Part shown: piece after piece, positions 28,628-36,844 of the stretch
How the letters are laid out: every line of letters begins with the position of its first letter
Position numbering within the stretch: the first letter of the stretch is position 1
Assembly: GCF_000020725.1 (NCBI RefSeq)
Contig: NC_011146.1
Location: 3,161,501-3,225,500 of the forward strand
Length of the DNA: 64,000 nt
Direction of reading: 5' to 3'
Source of the DNA: Citrifermentans bemidjiense Bem
GTDB taxonomy: Bacteria > Desulfobacterota > Desulfuromonadia > Geobacterales > Geobacteraceae
Position numbers and translations under genes: made by a program
Notes under the pieces: model-generated
Databases searched by the model: none
Told to the model about the DNA's origin: nothing
Seen by the model: the letters and a program-made list of their open reading frames with translations, nothing else

Positions 28628-29011
28628 CTACCCCTTTCCCGCACGAAACTCCCGATCGAAGCGGAGCATCTCTTCCGTCGCACTCCCCTCCAGCGCGAGG
28701 TAGTCGTCCACGCTGCGCCCCAATAGAAATAGAGCCTCCTGACGCAGGTCCAGGTGCAGGTAGATTTCGCTTTCATTCAAGGTGCCGGACGAAACGGGCT
28801 CTGTTTTGGGGCTGGTGAAAAGGTGCATCACCGACTGGAACCCTCTTCTCTCCTCCCCTTTCTTTTGGCGCAGCAGTTCGCCCAGTATCTCCTCTGCGGC
28901 CGCAGCCAGCGTGATGACGCTGAAGAGGTCAGCGCCGGCAAAGAAAAGCTTGAGCGCGGTCTGCAGTTGCCTGTAGGCGACATCCTTCTTGTGAAACTTT
29001 TCGATATTCAT
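28628..29011 (-). CDS. Small all-helical protein of unknown function, possibly HEPN-like
   Basis: The 127-residue product is predicted almost wholly helical: KDVAYRQLQTALKLFFAGADL, then SVITLAAAAEEILGELLRQK, then LDLRQEALFLLGRSVDDYLAL. It resembles, in my reading, uncharacterised HEPN-like helical proteins, but the RNxxxH or NxxKH-type catalytic segment expected between helices 2 and 3 is not visible. If the relation holds it would be inactive as an RNase. GGAG precedes the ATG. It is followed upstream by a bidirectional terminator and stands alone. Confidence 0.6.
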   Translation of the reverse strand: MNIEKFHKKDVAYRQLQTALKLFFAGADLFSVITLAAAAEEILGELLRQKKGEERRGFQSVMHLFTSPKTEPVSSGTLNESEIYLHLDLRQEALFLLGRSVDDYLALEGSATEEMLRFDREFRAGKG

Positions 29012-29051
29012 GCTCAGGCTCCGGTTTCGGGGTTCGCAGCTACTCTGGATA

Positions 29052-29092
29052 AAAAAAGGCCGCGCTCCTTGTCGGGAGCGCGGCCTTTTTAA
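29052..29092 (-). terminator. Intrinsic terminator after rplI
   Basis: AAAGGCCGCGCTCC and GGGAGCGCGGCCTTT form a 14-bp stem with a 5-nt loop, flanked by A and T runs. It closes the rpsF-rpsR-DUF2232-rplI operon 43 nt after the rplI stop. Confidence 0.93.
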
Positions 29093-29131
29093 TGATGCCG
29101 GCGAACTGTGAAGCAGCTGGAACCGCAGCGC

Positions 29132-29575
29132 TTAGGCTTTGGTCACGGCCACTTTCAGGGTTGCGCTCACTTCCGGGTGGATCTTCACGGTTGCGGTGAA
29201 ATCGCCCAGCTGCTTGATCGGCTCGGCGAGGACGATGCGCTTGCGGTCCATTTCGATGCCGTTTGCCTTGAGCTGCTCTGCCAGTTCCATGTTGGTGACG
29301 GCGCCGAAGAGCCTGTCGTCTGCGCCAGCCTGATGCGCGATGGAAAGGGAAAGGCCTTCGATCTTGGCTGCCAGCTGCTTGGCTGCCTCGAGAACCTTGT
29401 TTTTCTTGTATTCGAGGTGACGCTTGGCGTGCTCGAGCGCTTTAGCGTTCTTCTCGGTAGCCTCGATGGCGAAGCCTTTCGGGAGCAGGAAGTTGCGGGC
29501 GTAGCCCGGTGCTACCTTTACGATGTCGCCGATGTGGCCGAGATTGTCTACGTTTTCTTTGAGAATTACCTTCAT
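29132..29575 (-). CDS. rplI: 50S ribosomal protein L9
   Basis: The 147-residue product has the L9 N-terminal domain MKVILKENVDNLGHIGDIVKVAPGYARNFLLP (first 20 shown at residues 1-20), a central connecting helix rich in Ala/Lys, and the C-terminal RNA-binding domain with LFGAVTNMELAEQLKANGIE. The length is typical. GGAGGCAAC precedes the ATG. It is last in the rpsF-rpsR-DUF2232-rplI operon. Confidence 0.97.
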   Translation of the reverse strand: MKVILKENVDNLGHIGDIVKVAPGYARNFLLPKGFAIEATEKNAKALEHAKRHLEYKKNKVLEAAKQLAAKIEGLSLSIAHQAGADDRLFGAVTNMELAEQLKANGIEMDRKRIVLAEPIKQLGDFTATVKIHPEVSATLKVAVTKA

Positions 29576-29605
29576 GTTGCCTCCTAGCCTGGTTATTTAC
29601 AGGTT

Positions 29606-30550
29606 TTACTGTTTTTTGGGGGATCTGAAATCTCCCCAGAGGTCGAAAACACCCAGCACCGCGACCGCCAGCACCATGAAGGGCTGGATGATCAGGAACA
29701 GGGCGGACAAAAGCCTGATGAACTTCGGAACCTGGAGCTTGCAGAAGTAGTGGCTGATGACGGCGAAACCCTGAACTGAGTAAAGGGCGGCAACCACGAT
29801 CAGCACGTTCAGCGAGGCCAGGTAAACAGGGGTGCTCGGCGCCAGCATACCGAACCCCGAGGCAATCAAAAGCCATACCAGCGGCTCGGGATTGCGGTAC
29901 TTCTTGAAATCTCCAACGTAGAGCGGCATCCGGACCCGGTTGGCGACCCTGGCTAGAACCAAGAGGTTCATGCAGGCCACAAGTCCAAGCGACACGGTGA
30001 CGAGCGCGGGGTAGATGGTGATGACCAGTTCGCCCGCCTGCTGCATCGACTCCTGCATCGCCTTGAGTTCGTCCCCCTTGACCCCCGCCTTCTCATAGAG
30101 CAAAGCGGTCTGGGTGATGCTCGACTGCACCCCCTTGGTCACCTTGGCGTGCAGATCGGCCCCGGTGTCCCAGCTGTAGAGCAGGGCGGCAACGAGCATG
30201 ACCAGCAGGTTGATGGCGACCGAGTAGACGATCGATCGGGCGCCCCCTTTCAACCGGAGCAAAAACTCGGGAAGCGCCAGGGAGAGAACGCCTGCCTGCA
30301 GCAGGTAGACCAGCAGGAGCGTTGAATCCGCCAGGCCGAGGAGCAGCGCCGACGAGGTCAGCAGCACCAAAAGCCCGATCTTCCTGTCGTTCTTCAGGGC
30401 GTAGTAAGCGCCGGGGAGCGGCGCGAAAAAGCCCGGGATCATGCCGAGCACGGGGAAGTAGACGAAAGCAAGGAAGAGCGTCACCGTGGCGACGCTCCCC
30501 TTCACTACATCAAGAATCTGCCCCTGTACTGGGTTCACCTTAAGCGACAC
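29606..30550 (-). CDS. DUF2232 (YybS-like) membrane protein
   Basis: The 314-residue polytopic protein has about eight hydrophobic segments, including GLLVLLTSSALLLGLADSTL and a C-terminal FLIIQPFMVLAVAVLGVFD. It matches the DUF2232/YybS type found between rpsR and rplI in many bacteria. Function is unknown; some members look like substrate-binding subunits of transporters. It starts with GTG that overlaps the rpsR TAG by one base, so translation is coupled to S18. The C-terminal tail DFRSPKKQ is charged. Confidence 0.85.
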   Translation of the reverse strand: MSLKVNPVQGQILDVVKGSVATVTLFLAFVYFPVLGMIPGFFAPLPGAYYALKNDRKIGLLVLLTSSALLLGLADSTLLLVYLLQAGVLSLALPEFLLRLKGGARSIVYSVAINLLVMLVAALLYSWDTGADLHAKVTKGVQSSITQTALLYEKAGVKGDELKAMQESMQQAGELVITIYPALVTVSLGLVACMNLLVLARVANRVRMPLYVGDFKKYRNPEPLVWLLIASGFGMLAPSTPVYLASLNVLIVVAALYSVQGFAVISHYFCKLQVPKFIRLLSALFLIIQPFMVLAVAVLGVFDLWGDFRSPKKQ

Positions 30551-30828
30551 TAGGCGGTAGCGTGGCTGCCGGCGATCGGAAGCAGGGCTATGTTCCTTGC
30601 CCTTTTGATCGCTTCGGTGATTTCCCTCTGGTGCTTGGAGCAGTTACCGGAGATACGGCGCGGGATGATCTTGCCGCGCTCGGACACGAAGTAACGCAGG
30701 GTACGCGGGTCCTTGTAATCGATGGTTACCTGCTTGTCAGCGCAGAAACGGCAAACTTTACGACGCTGAAACGGCCTTTTCTTCCTGGGGCCGCTGGTGC
30801 TTCTCTGGGGTGCTCTTTCGTCAGCCAT
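30550..30828 (-). CDS. rpsR: 30S ribosomal protein S18
   Basis: The 92-residue product contains the S18 core [20 protein letters not shown] and [19 protein letters not shown]. The N-terminal tail is basic ([17 protein letters not shown]) with CRFC. It follows rpsF by 3 nt and is the S6 partner on the ribosome platform. Confidence 0.97.
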   Translation of the reverse strand: MADERAPQRSTSGPRKKRPFQRRKVCRFCADKQVTIDYKDPRTLRYFVSERGKIIPRRISGNCSKHQREITEAIKRARNIALLPIAGSHATA

Positions 30829-30831
30829 CTT

Positions 30832-31236
30832 TTATCCCTCCACCGTAGTAGTCGTTTCGGCCGGTGCCTCGGTAGCAGCCTCAGCGGCAACTTCCTCAGT
30901 CCCTTCCTCGGCGCTCTTCACCGGAGCGGCAGCCGGGGCAACCACTTCAGTTTCGAGCTTGACGCTCTGGTACCTGATGACCTTGTCGTCAAGGCGCAGG
31001 CGGCGCTCCAGTTCGGCGATCAGTCCGGAATCGCCGTCGAAGCGGAGGTAAAAATAACGGCCGCGCGGGTTCTTGTTGATCGGGTATGCCAGTTTCCTGG
31101 TGCCCCAGTCTTCAACCCTTTTGAAATCGCCGTTCATGCTGGCGATCACGTCCTGTACCTTGGTGGAAAGAGCTTTGATCTCTTCATCACCGAGGTCCGG
31201 CTGGACGATGTAGATCGTCTCGTACATCCTGCTCAT
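30832..31236 (-). CDS. rpsF: 30S ribosomal protein S6
   Basis: The 134-residue product begins with the S6 ferredoxin-like fold YETIYIVQPDLGDEE and has GTRKLAYPINKNPRGRYFYL. A C-terminal extension of about 35 residues is rich in Ala, Glu and Thr (VAAEAATEAPAETTTTVEG) and goes beyond the roughly 100-residue core. It leads the rpsF-rpsR-DUF2232-rplI operon. GAGG lies just upstream of the ATG. Confidence 0.96.
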   Translation of the reverse strand: MSRMYETIYIVQPDLGDEEIKALSTKVQDVIASMNGDFKRVEDWGTRKLAYPINKNPRGRYFYLRFDGDSGLIAELERRLRLDDKVIRYQSVKLETEVVAPAAAPVKSAEEGTEEVAAEAATEAPAETTTTVEG

Positions 31237-31365
31237 TGTTAAGCCTCCTCACGGTTAATTTAGCCCCGGTCCGACCCGGAGCAAGGAGATACGGCACTAG
31301 GCCGTTCTGGTGAACGCGTTTATTTACTACAGATAATCCTGTTTGACAAGGAAAAAACAGAGGTG

Positions 31366-31518
31366 AGGCAGATTAAGATTGAGATTAAGAAAACAAGCAG
31401 CACCAGCAGGAGCATCGCCCGCCTCTGCAGTCCGCCTTTCCTTAATCTCTATCTTTATCTCTACCTGCCTCCCCTAACCCCGCCTTTCCTCAATCTTAAT
31501 CTCAATCTTAATCTGCCT
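31366..31518. repeat. Perfect 24-bp inverted repeat abutting the ychF stop
   Basis: AGGCAGATTAAGATTGAGAT... (24 nt, 31366-31389) is exactly inverted at 31495-31518, with a third related tract (CTTAATCTCTATCTTTATCTC) between. The element fills the 283-nt gap between rpsF and ychF. The right arm ends one base from the ychF stop codon. Confidence 0.88.
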
Positions 31519-31519
31519 T

Positions 31520-32614
31520 TTAGACGTTAAACCTGAAGTGCATCACGTCGCCGTCTTGCACCACGTATTCTTTACCTTCCAGCCGCATGAGCCCCTTCTC
31601 CTTGGCGCCGGCCTCGCCGCCGGAGGCGATGTAATCCTGGTAAGCGATTACCTCGGCGCGGATGAAGCCCTTTTCGAAGTCGGAGTGGATGACGCCCGCG
31701 GCTCCGGGAGCCTTGGTTCCCTTGGTGATGGTCCAGGCGCGGACTTCCTTGACACCGGCGGTGAAGTAGGTGATCAGGCCCAAAAGCTCGTAGCCGGAAC
31801 GGATCAGACGGTCAAGGCCCGACTCCGCCAGCCCCATTTCCTCTAGAAACGCCTGTTTCTCCTCGCCTTCCAGTTCGGAAATCTCGGCCTCGATGGAGCC
31901 GCAGATGAAGACGACGCCGTTTCCTTCCTTCGCTGCCAGCTGGCGCACTTCCTCGACGTAGGGGTGCTTCCCTTCCAGGTCGTCCTCGGCCACGTTCGCC
32001 ACGTAAAGAACCGGTTTGGCCGTCATGAGGTGCATGTCGCGCAGTATCAGCTTCTCGTCCTCGGTCTCGGCCATGTCGCGCGGCGAGAGCCCCTGCTCCA
32101 GGGTGGATTTCACCTTGAGGCAGAAATCTACGTCTTCCTTCGCCTTCTTGTCGCCGCTTCTGGCCTGTTTCTCGGTACGCTGCAGGCGCTTTTCCACCGT
32201 GTCCAGGTCTGCCAGCGCCAGTTCGGTCTGGATCACCTCGATGTCGCGCACCGGCGAAACGCTGCCGCTTACGTGCACCACGTTCTCGTTGTCGAAGCAG
32301 CGCACCACGTGCAGGATTGCGTCGACGGAACGGATGTGCCCCAGGAACTTGTTCCCCAGCCCCTCACCTTGGCTTGCGCCTTTGACCAGCCCCGCGATGT
32401 CGAGGAACTCGATGGTGGTCGGCTGCATCCGCTCCGGGTGTACGATCTCGGCGAGCCTGTCCATGCGCGGATCCGGAACCGCGACGATGCCGACGTTGGG
32501 ATCGATGGTGCAGAAGGGGTAGTTGGCGGACTCGGCCCCGGCCGAGGTGAGCGCGTTGAAGATGGTGGACTTCCCCACGTTGGGGAGGCCGACGATACCG
32601 CAATTGAAACCCAT
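31520..32614 (-). CDS. ychF: Redox-regulated ATPase / GTPase-family protein YchF
   Basis: YchF is an Obg-family P-loop protein that prefers ATP and binds the ribosome; it is linked to stress and catalase control. The 364-residue product has [18 protein letters not shown] (about 8-25), [17 protein letters not shown] (about 72-88) and a C-terminal TGS-type domain ending [18 protein letters not shown]. NKxD is replaced by NVAE, as expected for ATP-preferring YchF. It lies in the ychF-pth-rplY-prs order. Confidence 0.96.
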   Translation of the reverse strand: MGFNCGIVGLPNVGKSTIFNALTSAGAESANYPFCTIDPNVGIVAVPDPRMDRLAEIVHPERMQPTTIEFLDIAGLVKGASQGEGLGNKFLGHIRSVDAILHVVRCFDNENVVHVSGSVSPVRDIEVIQTELALADLDTVEKRLQRTEKQARSGDKKAKEDVDFCLKVKSTLEQGLSPRDMAETEDEKLILRDMHLMTAKPVLYVANVAEDDLEGKHPYVEEVRQLAAKEGNGVVFICGSIEAEISELEGEEKQAFLEEMGLAESGLDRLIRSGYELLGLITYFTAGVKEVRAWTITKGTKAPGAAGVIHSDFEKGFIRAEVIAYQDYIASGGEAGAKEKGLMRLEGKEYVVQDGDVMHFRFNV

Positions 32615-32689
32615 GACGTATCCTTTTGAAAACTCAACCCATTGCCGGGGGGAGTGCTATAAAGTCCACCTTCGTGAAGTGGGGATCTG

Positions 32690-33256
32690 CTACCTGGCGT
32701 TGAAGATGCTCATTGCCTTGGGCATCCCTTCCTTGATCATCATCTCCAGCGCGTCGACCGAGGTGTCCAGCACCTCGAGGAGAGAATCCATCTCTTCCTT
32801 GGCGAAGTTCGTGAGCACGAAGTTCACCACGTCGCCGTGCACGGGGCGGCCGATGCCGACGCGGATGCGCGCATAGGCGGAAGAGCCGAGCTCCTGGGCC
32901 AGCGAGCGCAGGCCGTTGTGCCCGCCGTGGCCGCCTCCCTCCTTGAGCTTTACCTTGCCGAACGGGATATCCAGGTCGTCATGGATCACGATGAGATCTG
33001 AGAGGGACAGTTTGTAGAAGCGAAGCGCCTCCGCGACGGAGCGCCCCGACAGGTTCATGAAGGTCTGCGGCTTGAGGAGGTAGACCCGCTCGGAGGACCA
33101 GTTTCCGTCACCAGAAAGGCCGGAGAAGGCCTTCCTGGTGACCTGGATTCCCGAGAGGCTGGCTAAGCGGTCCAAAACCATGAAACCCGCGTTGTGGCGG
33201 GTCCATGAGTACTTTGGCCCGGGGTTGCCGAGCCCTACGATAAGTTTTGCTGCCAT
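32690..33256 (-). CDS. pth: Peptidyl-tRNA hydrolase
   Basis: Pth frees tRNA from peptidyl-tRNAs that fall off the ribosome. The 188-residue product has IVGLGNPGPKYSWTRHNAGF with the catalytic His, LLKPQTFMNLSGRSV (about 58-72) and HDDLDIPFGKVKLKEGGGHG with the catalytic Asp. Length is normal. It lies 12 nt downstream of rplY on the same strand. Confidence 0.97.
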   Translation of the reverse strand: MAAKLIVGLGNPGPKYSWTRHNAGFMVLDRLASLSGIQVTRKAFSGLSGDGNWSSERVYLLKPQTFMNLSGRSVAEALRFYKLSLSDLIVIHDDLDIPFGKVKLKEGGGHGGHNGLRSLAQELGSSAYARIRVGIGRPVHGDVVNFVLTNFAKEEMDSLLEVLDTSVDALEMMIKEGMPKAMSIFNAR

Positions 33257-33268
33257 ACGATTCCTGGA

Positions 33269-33862
33269 TTAGGCGGCGGGAGCGGCCTCTTCCTCTGCGG
33301 CACCCTTGCGGCCGAGGATGCTGACCACGGACGCTTTGGGGTCGGAGAGGATTGCGGTGCCGATCGGAGCGACGATCTGGCCTACGTGAACGGAGTGGCC
33401 GATCAGCAGTTCTGCCACGTCGACGTTGATGTGGGCCGGGATGTGGACCGGGAGGCACTCGACTTCGACTTCGTGCATGGCGAAGTCAAGGAAGCCGCCG
33501 GCTTTGACGCCGGCCGGGGTGCCTACCAGGTTCAGCTTGACATGAACCTTGACCTTGTCCGCCAGGTTGATCTTGTGCAGGTCGACGTGACGCGGCACGT
33601 TCTTCAGGCTGTCGCGCAGAAGGTCGGCGACGATCACGCTGGCGCCGTTCAGCTCGCCCGCGCACTCAAGGGTCAGGATGTGGTTGCGGCCACCCTCGCC
33701 TGCGATGGCTTCGGAAAGTTCCTTCTGCCCCAGGGAAATGGATACGGGAGCGATCCCTTTGCCGTACACAACGGCCGGAACGCGGCCGGCAGCCCTCAGG
33801 CGGCGGCAGATACCCTTGCCAGTTTGCTCTCTCAGTTCAGCTTTCAGCACCTGCTTACTCAT
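33269..33862 (-). CDS. rplY: 50S ribosomal protein L25 / general stress protein Ctc
   Basis: The 197-residue product is the long (TL5/Ctc) form: an L25 5S-rRNA-binding domain (about 1-95, with [15 protein letters not shown]) followed by a beta-rich C-terminal domain (about 100-185) that includes [20 protein letters not shown]. The tail is Ala/Glu-rich. CGGAGGATGT precedes the ATG. It lies between prs and pth. Confidence 0.96.
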   Translation of the reverse strand: MSKQVLKAELREQTGKGICRRLRAAGRVPAVVYGKGIAPVSISLGQKELSEAIAGEGGRNHILTLECAGELNGASVIVADLLRDSLKNVPRHVDLHKINLADKVKVHVKLNLVGTPAGVKAGGFLDFAMHEVEVECLPVHIPAHINVDVAELLIGHSVHVGQIVAPIGTAILSDPKASVVSILGRKGAAEEEAAPAA

Positions 33863-33921
33863 ACATCCTCCGATGTCGATCTTGGTATTTAATGACCCAA
33901 TGACGTTTTTTTGAATTTCAA

Positions 33922-34872
33922 TTACACGAAAAGCGAGCTGACCGATTCATCCTCATGGATGCGGCGGATCGCTTCTCCCAAAAGTTCTGCAACGGAAAGC
34001 ACCCTGATCTTGTCCGAAAGCTCCGCTTTCTCGCCCAGGGGAACCGTATCGGTGATGACGACTTTCTCGATGACCGAGGCGTTGATCCTGTCGATCGCGG
34101 GGCCGGAAAGCACGCCATGTGTGGCGCAGGCGTAGACGTTGGCGGCGCCGTGCTGTTTCAGAGCGAGAGCTGCCTGGGTCAAGGTCCCTGCCGTGTCGAT
34201 CATGTCGTCCAGGATGATGGCGTTTTTACCTTTCACGTCGCCGATCAGGTGCATGATCTCGGCCACGTTCGGGCCGGTACGGCGCTTGTCGATGACGGCC
34301 AGCGTGCAGCCGAGCCTCTTGGCGAAGGCCCTGGCGCGTTCGGTCCCGCCTGCGTCCGGCGACACCATGACCAGGTTGTCCGGATCGTCGGCGAAGCGGC
34401 TCTTCAGGTGGGCGAGCAAAACCGGAGCGGCGTAGAGGTTGTCCACAGGGATATTGAAAAAGCCCTGGATCTGCCCCGCGTGAAGGTCCACGGTCACCAC
34501 CCTGGCGGCGCCGGCAGTAGTGATCAGGTCGGCCACGAGCTTGGAAGTGATCGGGGTCCTCGGTGCGGCCTTGCGGTCCTGGCGCGCATAGCCGTAGTAG
34601 GGGATAACGGCGGTGATGGTAGCCGCCGAAGCCCTCTTCAGGGCGTCGATCATGATCAGCAGTTCCATCAGATTGTTGTTGGTCGGACAGCAGGTCGACT
34701 GCACCACGTAGATGTCACGCCCGCGGACGTTCTCGCCGATCTCGACCATGATCTCGCCGTCGGAGAAGGTCTTGACCTTTGCCTTCCCCAGGGGCACCTT
34801 CAGGCAATCACAGATCTTTTCTGCCAGAATAGGATTGGAGTTACCGCTGAACACCCTGATCTTGTTTTCCAT
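33922..34872 (-). CDS. prs: Ribose-phosphate pyrophosphokinase
   Basis: Prs makes PRPP from ribose 5-phosphate and ATP. The 316-residue product has the typical [13 protein letters not shown] start, [10 protein letters not shown] (about 97-106), the PRPP signature [18 protein letters not shown] and [14 protein letters not shown] (about 220-233). The ATG at 34872 follows AGAGCTTC; a longer in-frame extension to 34938 has no support. It leads prs-rplY-pth-ychF. Confidence 0.96.
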   Translation of the reverse strand: MENKIRVFSGNSNPILAEKICDCLKVPLGKAKVKTFSDGEIMVEIGENVRGRDIYVVQSTCCPTNNNLMELLIMIDALKRASAATITAVIPYYGYARQDRKAAPRTPITSKLVADLITTAGAARVVTVDLHAGQIQGFFNIPVDNLYAAPVLLAHLKSRFADDPDNLVMVSPDAGGTERARAFAKRLGCTLAVIDKRRTGPNVAEIMHLIGDVKGKNAIILDDMIDTAGTLTQAALALKQHGAANVYACATHGVLSGPAIDRINASVIEKVVITDTVPLGEKAELSDKIRVLSVAELLGEAIRRIHEDESVSSLFV

Positions 34873-35195
34873 TGAAGCTCTGCCCTCGTAACTTCTTTTA
34901 TTTAGGTTCTGCGCGGCCTGCAGGCTTCCCAACCCCACCTAGACCGGCATCACAAATCCAGGAAACGCTACTTAATACAATAGTTGCCCCCCGAAGTCAA
35001 TGGAAAAGCTGTCCGGACACGCGCCCGGCGGCCTTGCTGCAGAAGTCGACAGAGCCCCGCGCAACGGCAAAGAGAGTCGGCACCCGCACAGCGTTAGGCT
35101 GTAATAATTTTTCCAAAAACTCCTAATGTCGGGTATCCTCTTTGACGATAAGAATCCTGCCCGACGTCTATTACACTGCAGAGGGGGATGACTAT
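34873..35195. other. Intergenic stretch with no gene seen
   Basis: No coding or RNA gene can be supported here. It should hold the prs promoter and that of the divergent PilZ gene. In relatives I know of, tRNA-Gln lies just upstream of prs; here it is 4 kb away. Confidence 0.6.
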
Positions 35196-35600
35196 ATGGA
35201 ACAGCGGCGTTTTCACCGGGTACAAAGCAGGGCGCCCGGCGAACTGTCACATTTCGGGATGGACTACAAGTGCCGACTGGAGAATGTCTCCTTGAGGGGC
35301 GCGCTGATCAGCGCGGACGAGTGCATAATGATCCCTGTCGGCGACTGCTGCACGTTCTCTGTCGTTTTGGAGCCCGAGACCGCGCCTGTAGTCATTACCG
35401 CCTGCATCGTGCACAGCTTTTTTTCCATGGTGGGGGTGAAGTTCATTAATTTTTCAGGGGACGCCGAGGAGCGATTGCTCAGCTTCATGCAGAGGTTGAC
35501 CACCGAACCCGAGAAATTGAAGCAGGAGTGGGAAATGATACAGGAGAAAAGACGTAAAAGCCGCGAAGAGTGCTGCCTGCCCACAGCAACCAGATCCTGA
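35196..35600 (+). CDS. PilZ-domain protein (probable c-di-GMP receptor)
   Basis: The 134-residue protein has the PilZ c-di-GMP motifs RRFHRV near the N-terminus (RxxxR form) and NVSLRGALISAD (D/NxSxxG form, about 28-39), followed by beta strands and a C-terminal helical tail with basic residues (EKRRKSREE). The ATG at 35196 has AGAGGGGG upstream. It stands alone on the plus strand, about 700 nt from the genes of the riboswitch cassette, and would link the locus to cyclic dinucleotide signalling. Target unknown. Confidence 0.85.
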   Translation: MEQRRFHRVQSRAPGELSHFGMDYKCRLENVSLRGALISADECIMIPVGDCCTFSVVLEPETAPVVITACIVHSFFSMVGVKFINFSGDAEERLLSFMQRLTTEPEKLKQEWEMIQEKRRKSREECCLPTATRS

Positions 35601-35677
35601 TCCCTCAAAAAAAGAAAAGACCCGCCGCCTTGTAGCGCCAAGCCTTCACGAATCAAATTAAGCCCGCCGACCCTTCC

Positions 35678-36073
35678 CTAGCTCTCGCCCTGAATACCGC
35701 CTTTCCCCTGGGAGCAGTTCACCCGCAGTTCGTAAGGGAGGCAGCTGTTGATGTTGAGGACCTCCTCTGCGAGGGCCAGGCTCTTGTATCGCAACGAGAC
35801 CTGCTCCAGCTTGGACTTTAACTGCACCAGCACGACCAGATCCTCAGTTCTCGCGTACTCGTTGTACAGCTGCAACACCTCGTCAAATACCATATCGATC
35901 GACGCTTCGACCGGCGCCTTGGCGCCTGCCGCATAGGTCAACACCTTTTCCTTGTCATCTTCAAGTTCGCCCCTGAGCACTGCGGATTGCCTGGCTTCGC
36001 GCATAAATCTCTTCAGCGCGTCACAGTTGATCTCGTACTTGGCATTACCGATCTCGAGAATGGTTCTAACCAT
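35678..36073 (-). CDS. Hypothetical cytoplasmic protein
   Basis: I do not recognise a family. The 131-residue product starts VRTILEIGNAKYEINCDALK, then is mostly helical with charged residues (RGELEDDKEKVL, then DEVLQLYNEYARTED and LKSKLEQVSLRYKSLALAEE). No signal peptide or membrane segment is seen. GAGGGG precedes the ATG at 36073. It is divergent from the riboswitch unit and convergent with the PilZ gene. Confidence 0.65.
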   Translation of the reverse strand: MVRTILEIGNAKYEINCDALKRFMREARQSAVLRGELEDDKEKVLTYAAGAKAPVEASIDMVFDEVLQLYNEYARTEDLVVLVQLKSKLEQVSLRYKSLALAEEVLNINSCLPYELRVNCSQGKGGIQGES

Positions 36074-36277
36074 TTTATCCCCTCGTGCATCTCGATATAA
36101 CATTGAAGCAATGTAAGTGGGTCCACGCATATTCCGCATCCGCATTGATTATCTTCGGCAAATTTAGTGAAGACTTTAAGTCTTTTTACTGTCTGGGAAC
36201 TTGAGGCACTACAATCCTTTCACAAAAGCGGATACCCTCTGACAAAAGTCCCGGAACCAACTGATTGAAAAGCAGCC

Positions 36278-36306
36278 TTGACATGCCTCAGACCTTGCGC
36301 TATGTT
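36278..36306 (+). promoter_or_regulatory. Predicted promoter of the riboswitch transcript
   Basis: TTGACA (36278-36283) is followed after 17 nt by TATGTT (36301-36306). Transcription would start near 36313, about 15 nt ahead of the aptamer. Confidence 0.72.
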
Positions 36307-36327
36307 TCCATCACATTCCAGCATAGA

Positions 36328-36438
36328 TAGACGACAATACTAAACCATCCGCGAGGATGGGACGGAAAGCCTACAGGGTCTCCAAGAGACAGCCGGGTCG
36401 CCGAAATATCGATCGATATTTTTGGCCCCGGCTTTTTT
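36328..36438 (+). ncRNA. GEMM-I riboswitch, bases suggest the 3',3'-cGAMP subclass
   Basis: The aptamer has the GEMM-I core: TAAACCATCCGCGAGGATGG (hairpin with GNRA-type GCGA loop), GACGGAAAGCCTACAGGG and AGACAGCCGGGTCGCCGAAA (tetraloop receptor side). Aligned to the Vibrio Vc2 aptamer, the base at position 20, which is G in c-di-GMP riboswitches, is A (36339), and the 21-46 pair is C-G (36340, 36365) rather than G-C. A at position 20 is the mark of cGAMP-selective GEMM-Ib members described in Geobacter. The expression platform is a terminator: GCCGGGTCGCC pairs with GGCCCCGGC, followed by six T residues (to 36438). The left arm is also part of the aptamer, so ligand should turn expression on. 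Confidence 0.88.
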
Positions 36439-36505
36439 GTTGCCGCAATCCCGGATAACGCCCGGCGCGGCGACACGCCGGGCGCCCTTAAAACGGAGGA
36501 GACAA

Positions 36506-36811
36506 ATGAAAAAAGTCGTTTTAACCCTGGCAGTTGTAGCCGCTGCCGCCTTCGCCGTCGCTAGACCGGGAGCGGCCCAAGCCAGCTCGGTGGACCTGAA
36601 CATCCAACTGGGCGCTTACATCCCGGCCCCTCCGGGGGTGAGGATCTACGTCGAAGCCGGGCGCCCCTATTACGTGGAGAACCACAGGCGCGTCTACATG
36701 AAAAAAAGGCACCACGAAGACCACGGCAGGCATTTGGGGCACTACAAGGAAGAACACCACGACAGGGAAGAGGGGCACGGGAAAGAGCACGGCAGGCACG
36801 GCCGCGACTAA
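36506..36811 (+). CDS. Small exported His-rich protein under riboswitch control
   Basis: The 101-residue product has a signal peptide (KKVVLTLAVVAAAAFAVA, ending AQASS). The mature part has a short beta-type segment (LGAYIPAPPGVRIYVEAGRP) and a C-terminal tail very rich in His, Glu, Lys and Gly (HHEDHGRHLGHYKEEHHDRE), which could bind metal ions. I know no function. ACGGAGGAGAC precedes the ATG at 36506. It directly follows the riboswitch and lies 33 nt ahead of the DUF4382 lipoprotein gene, so both are probably on the same transcript. Confidence 0.8.
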   Translation: MKKVVLTLAVVAAAAFAVARPGAAQASSVDLNIQLGAYIPAPPGVRIYVEAGRPYYVENHRRVYMKKRHHEDHGRHLGHYKEEHHDREEGHGKEHGRHGRD

Positions 36812-36844
36812 AAGAAAACTGTGACTAAAAGAGGAGGAGAGACC

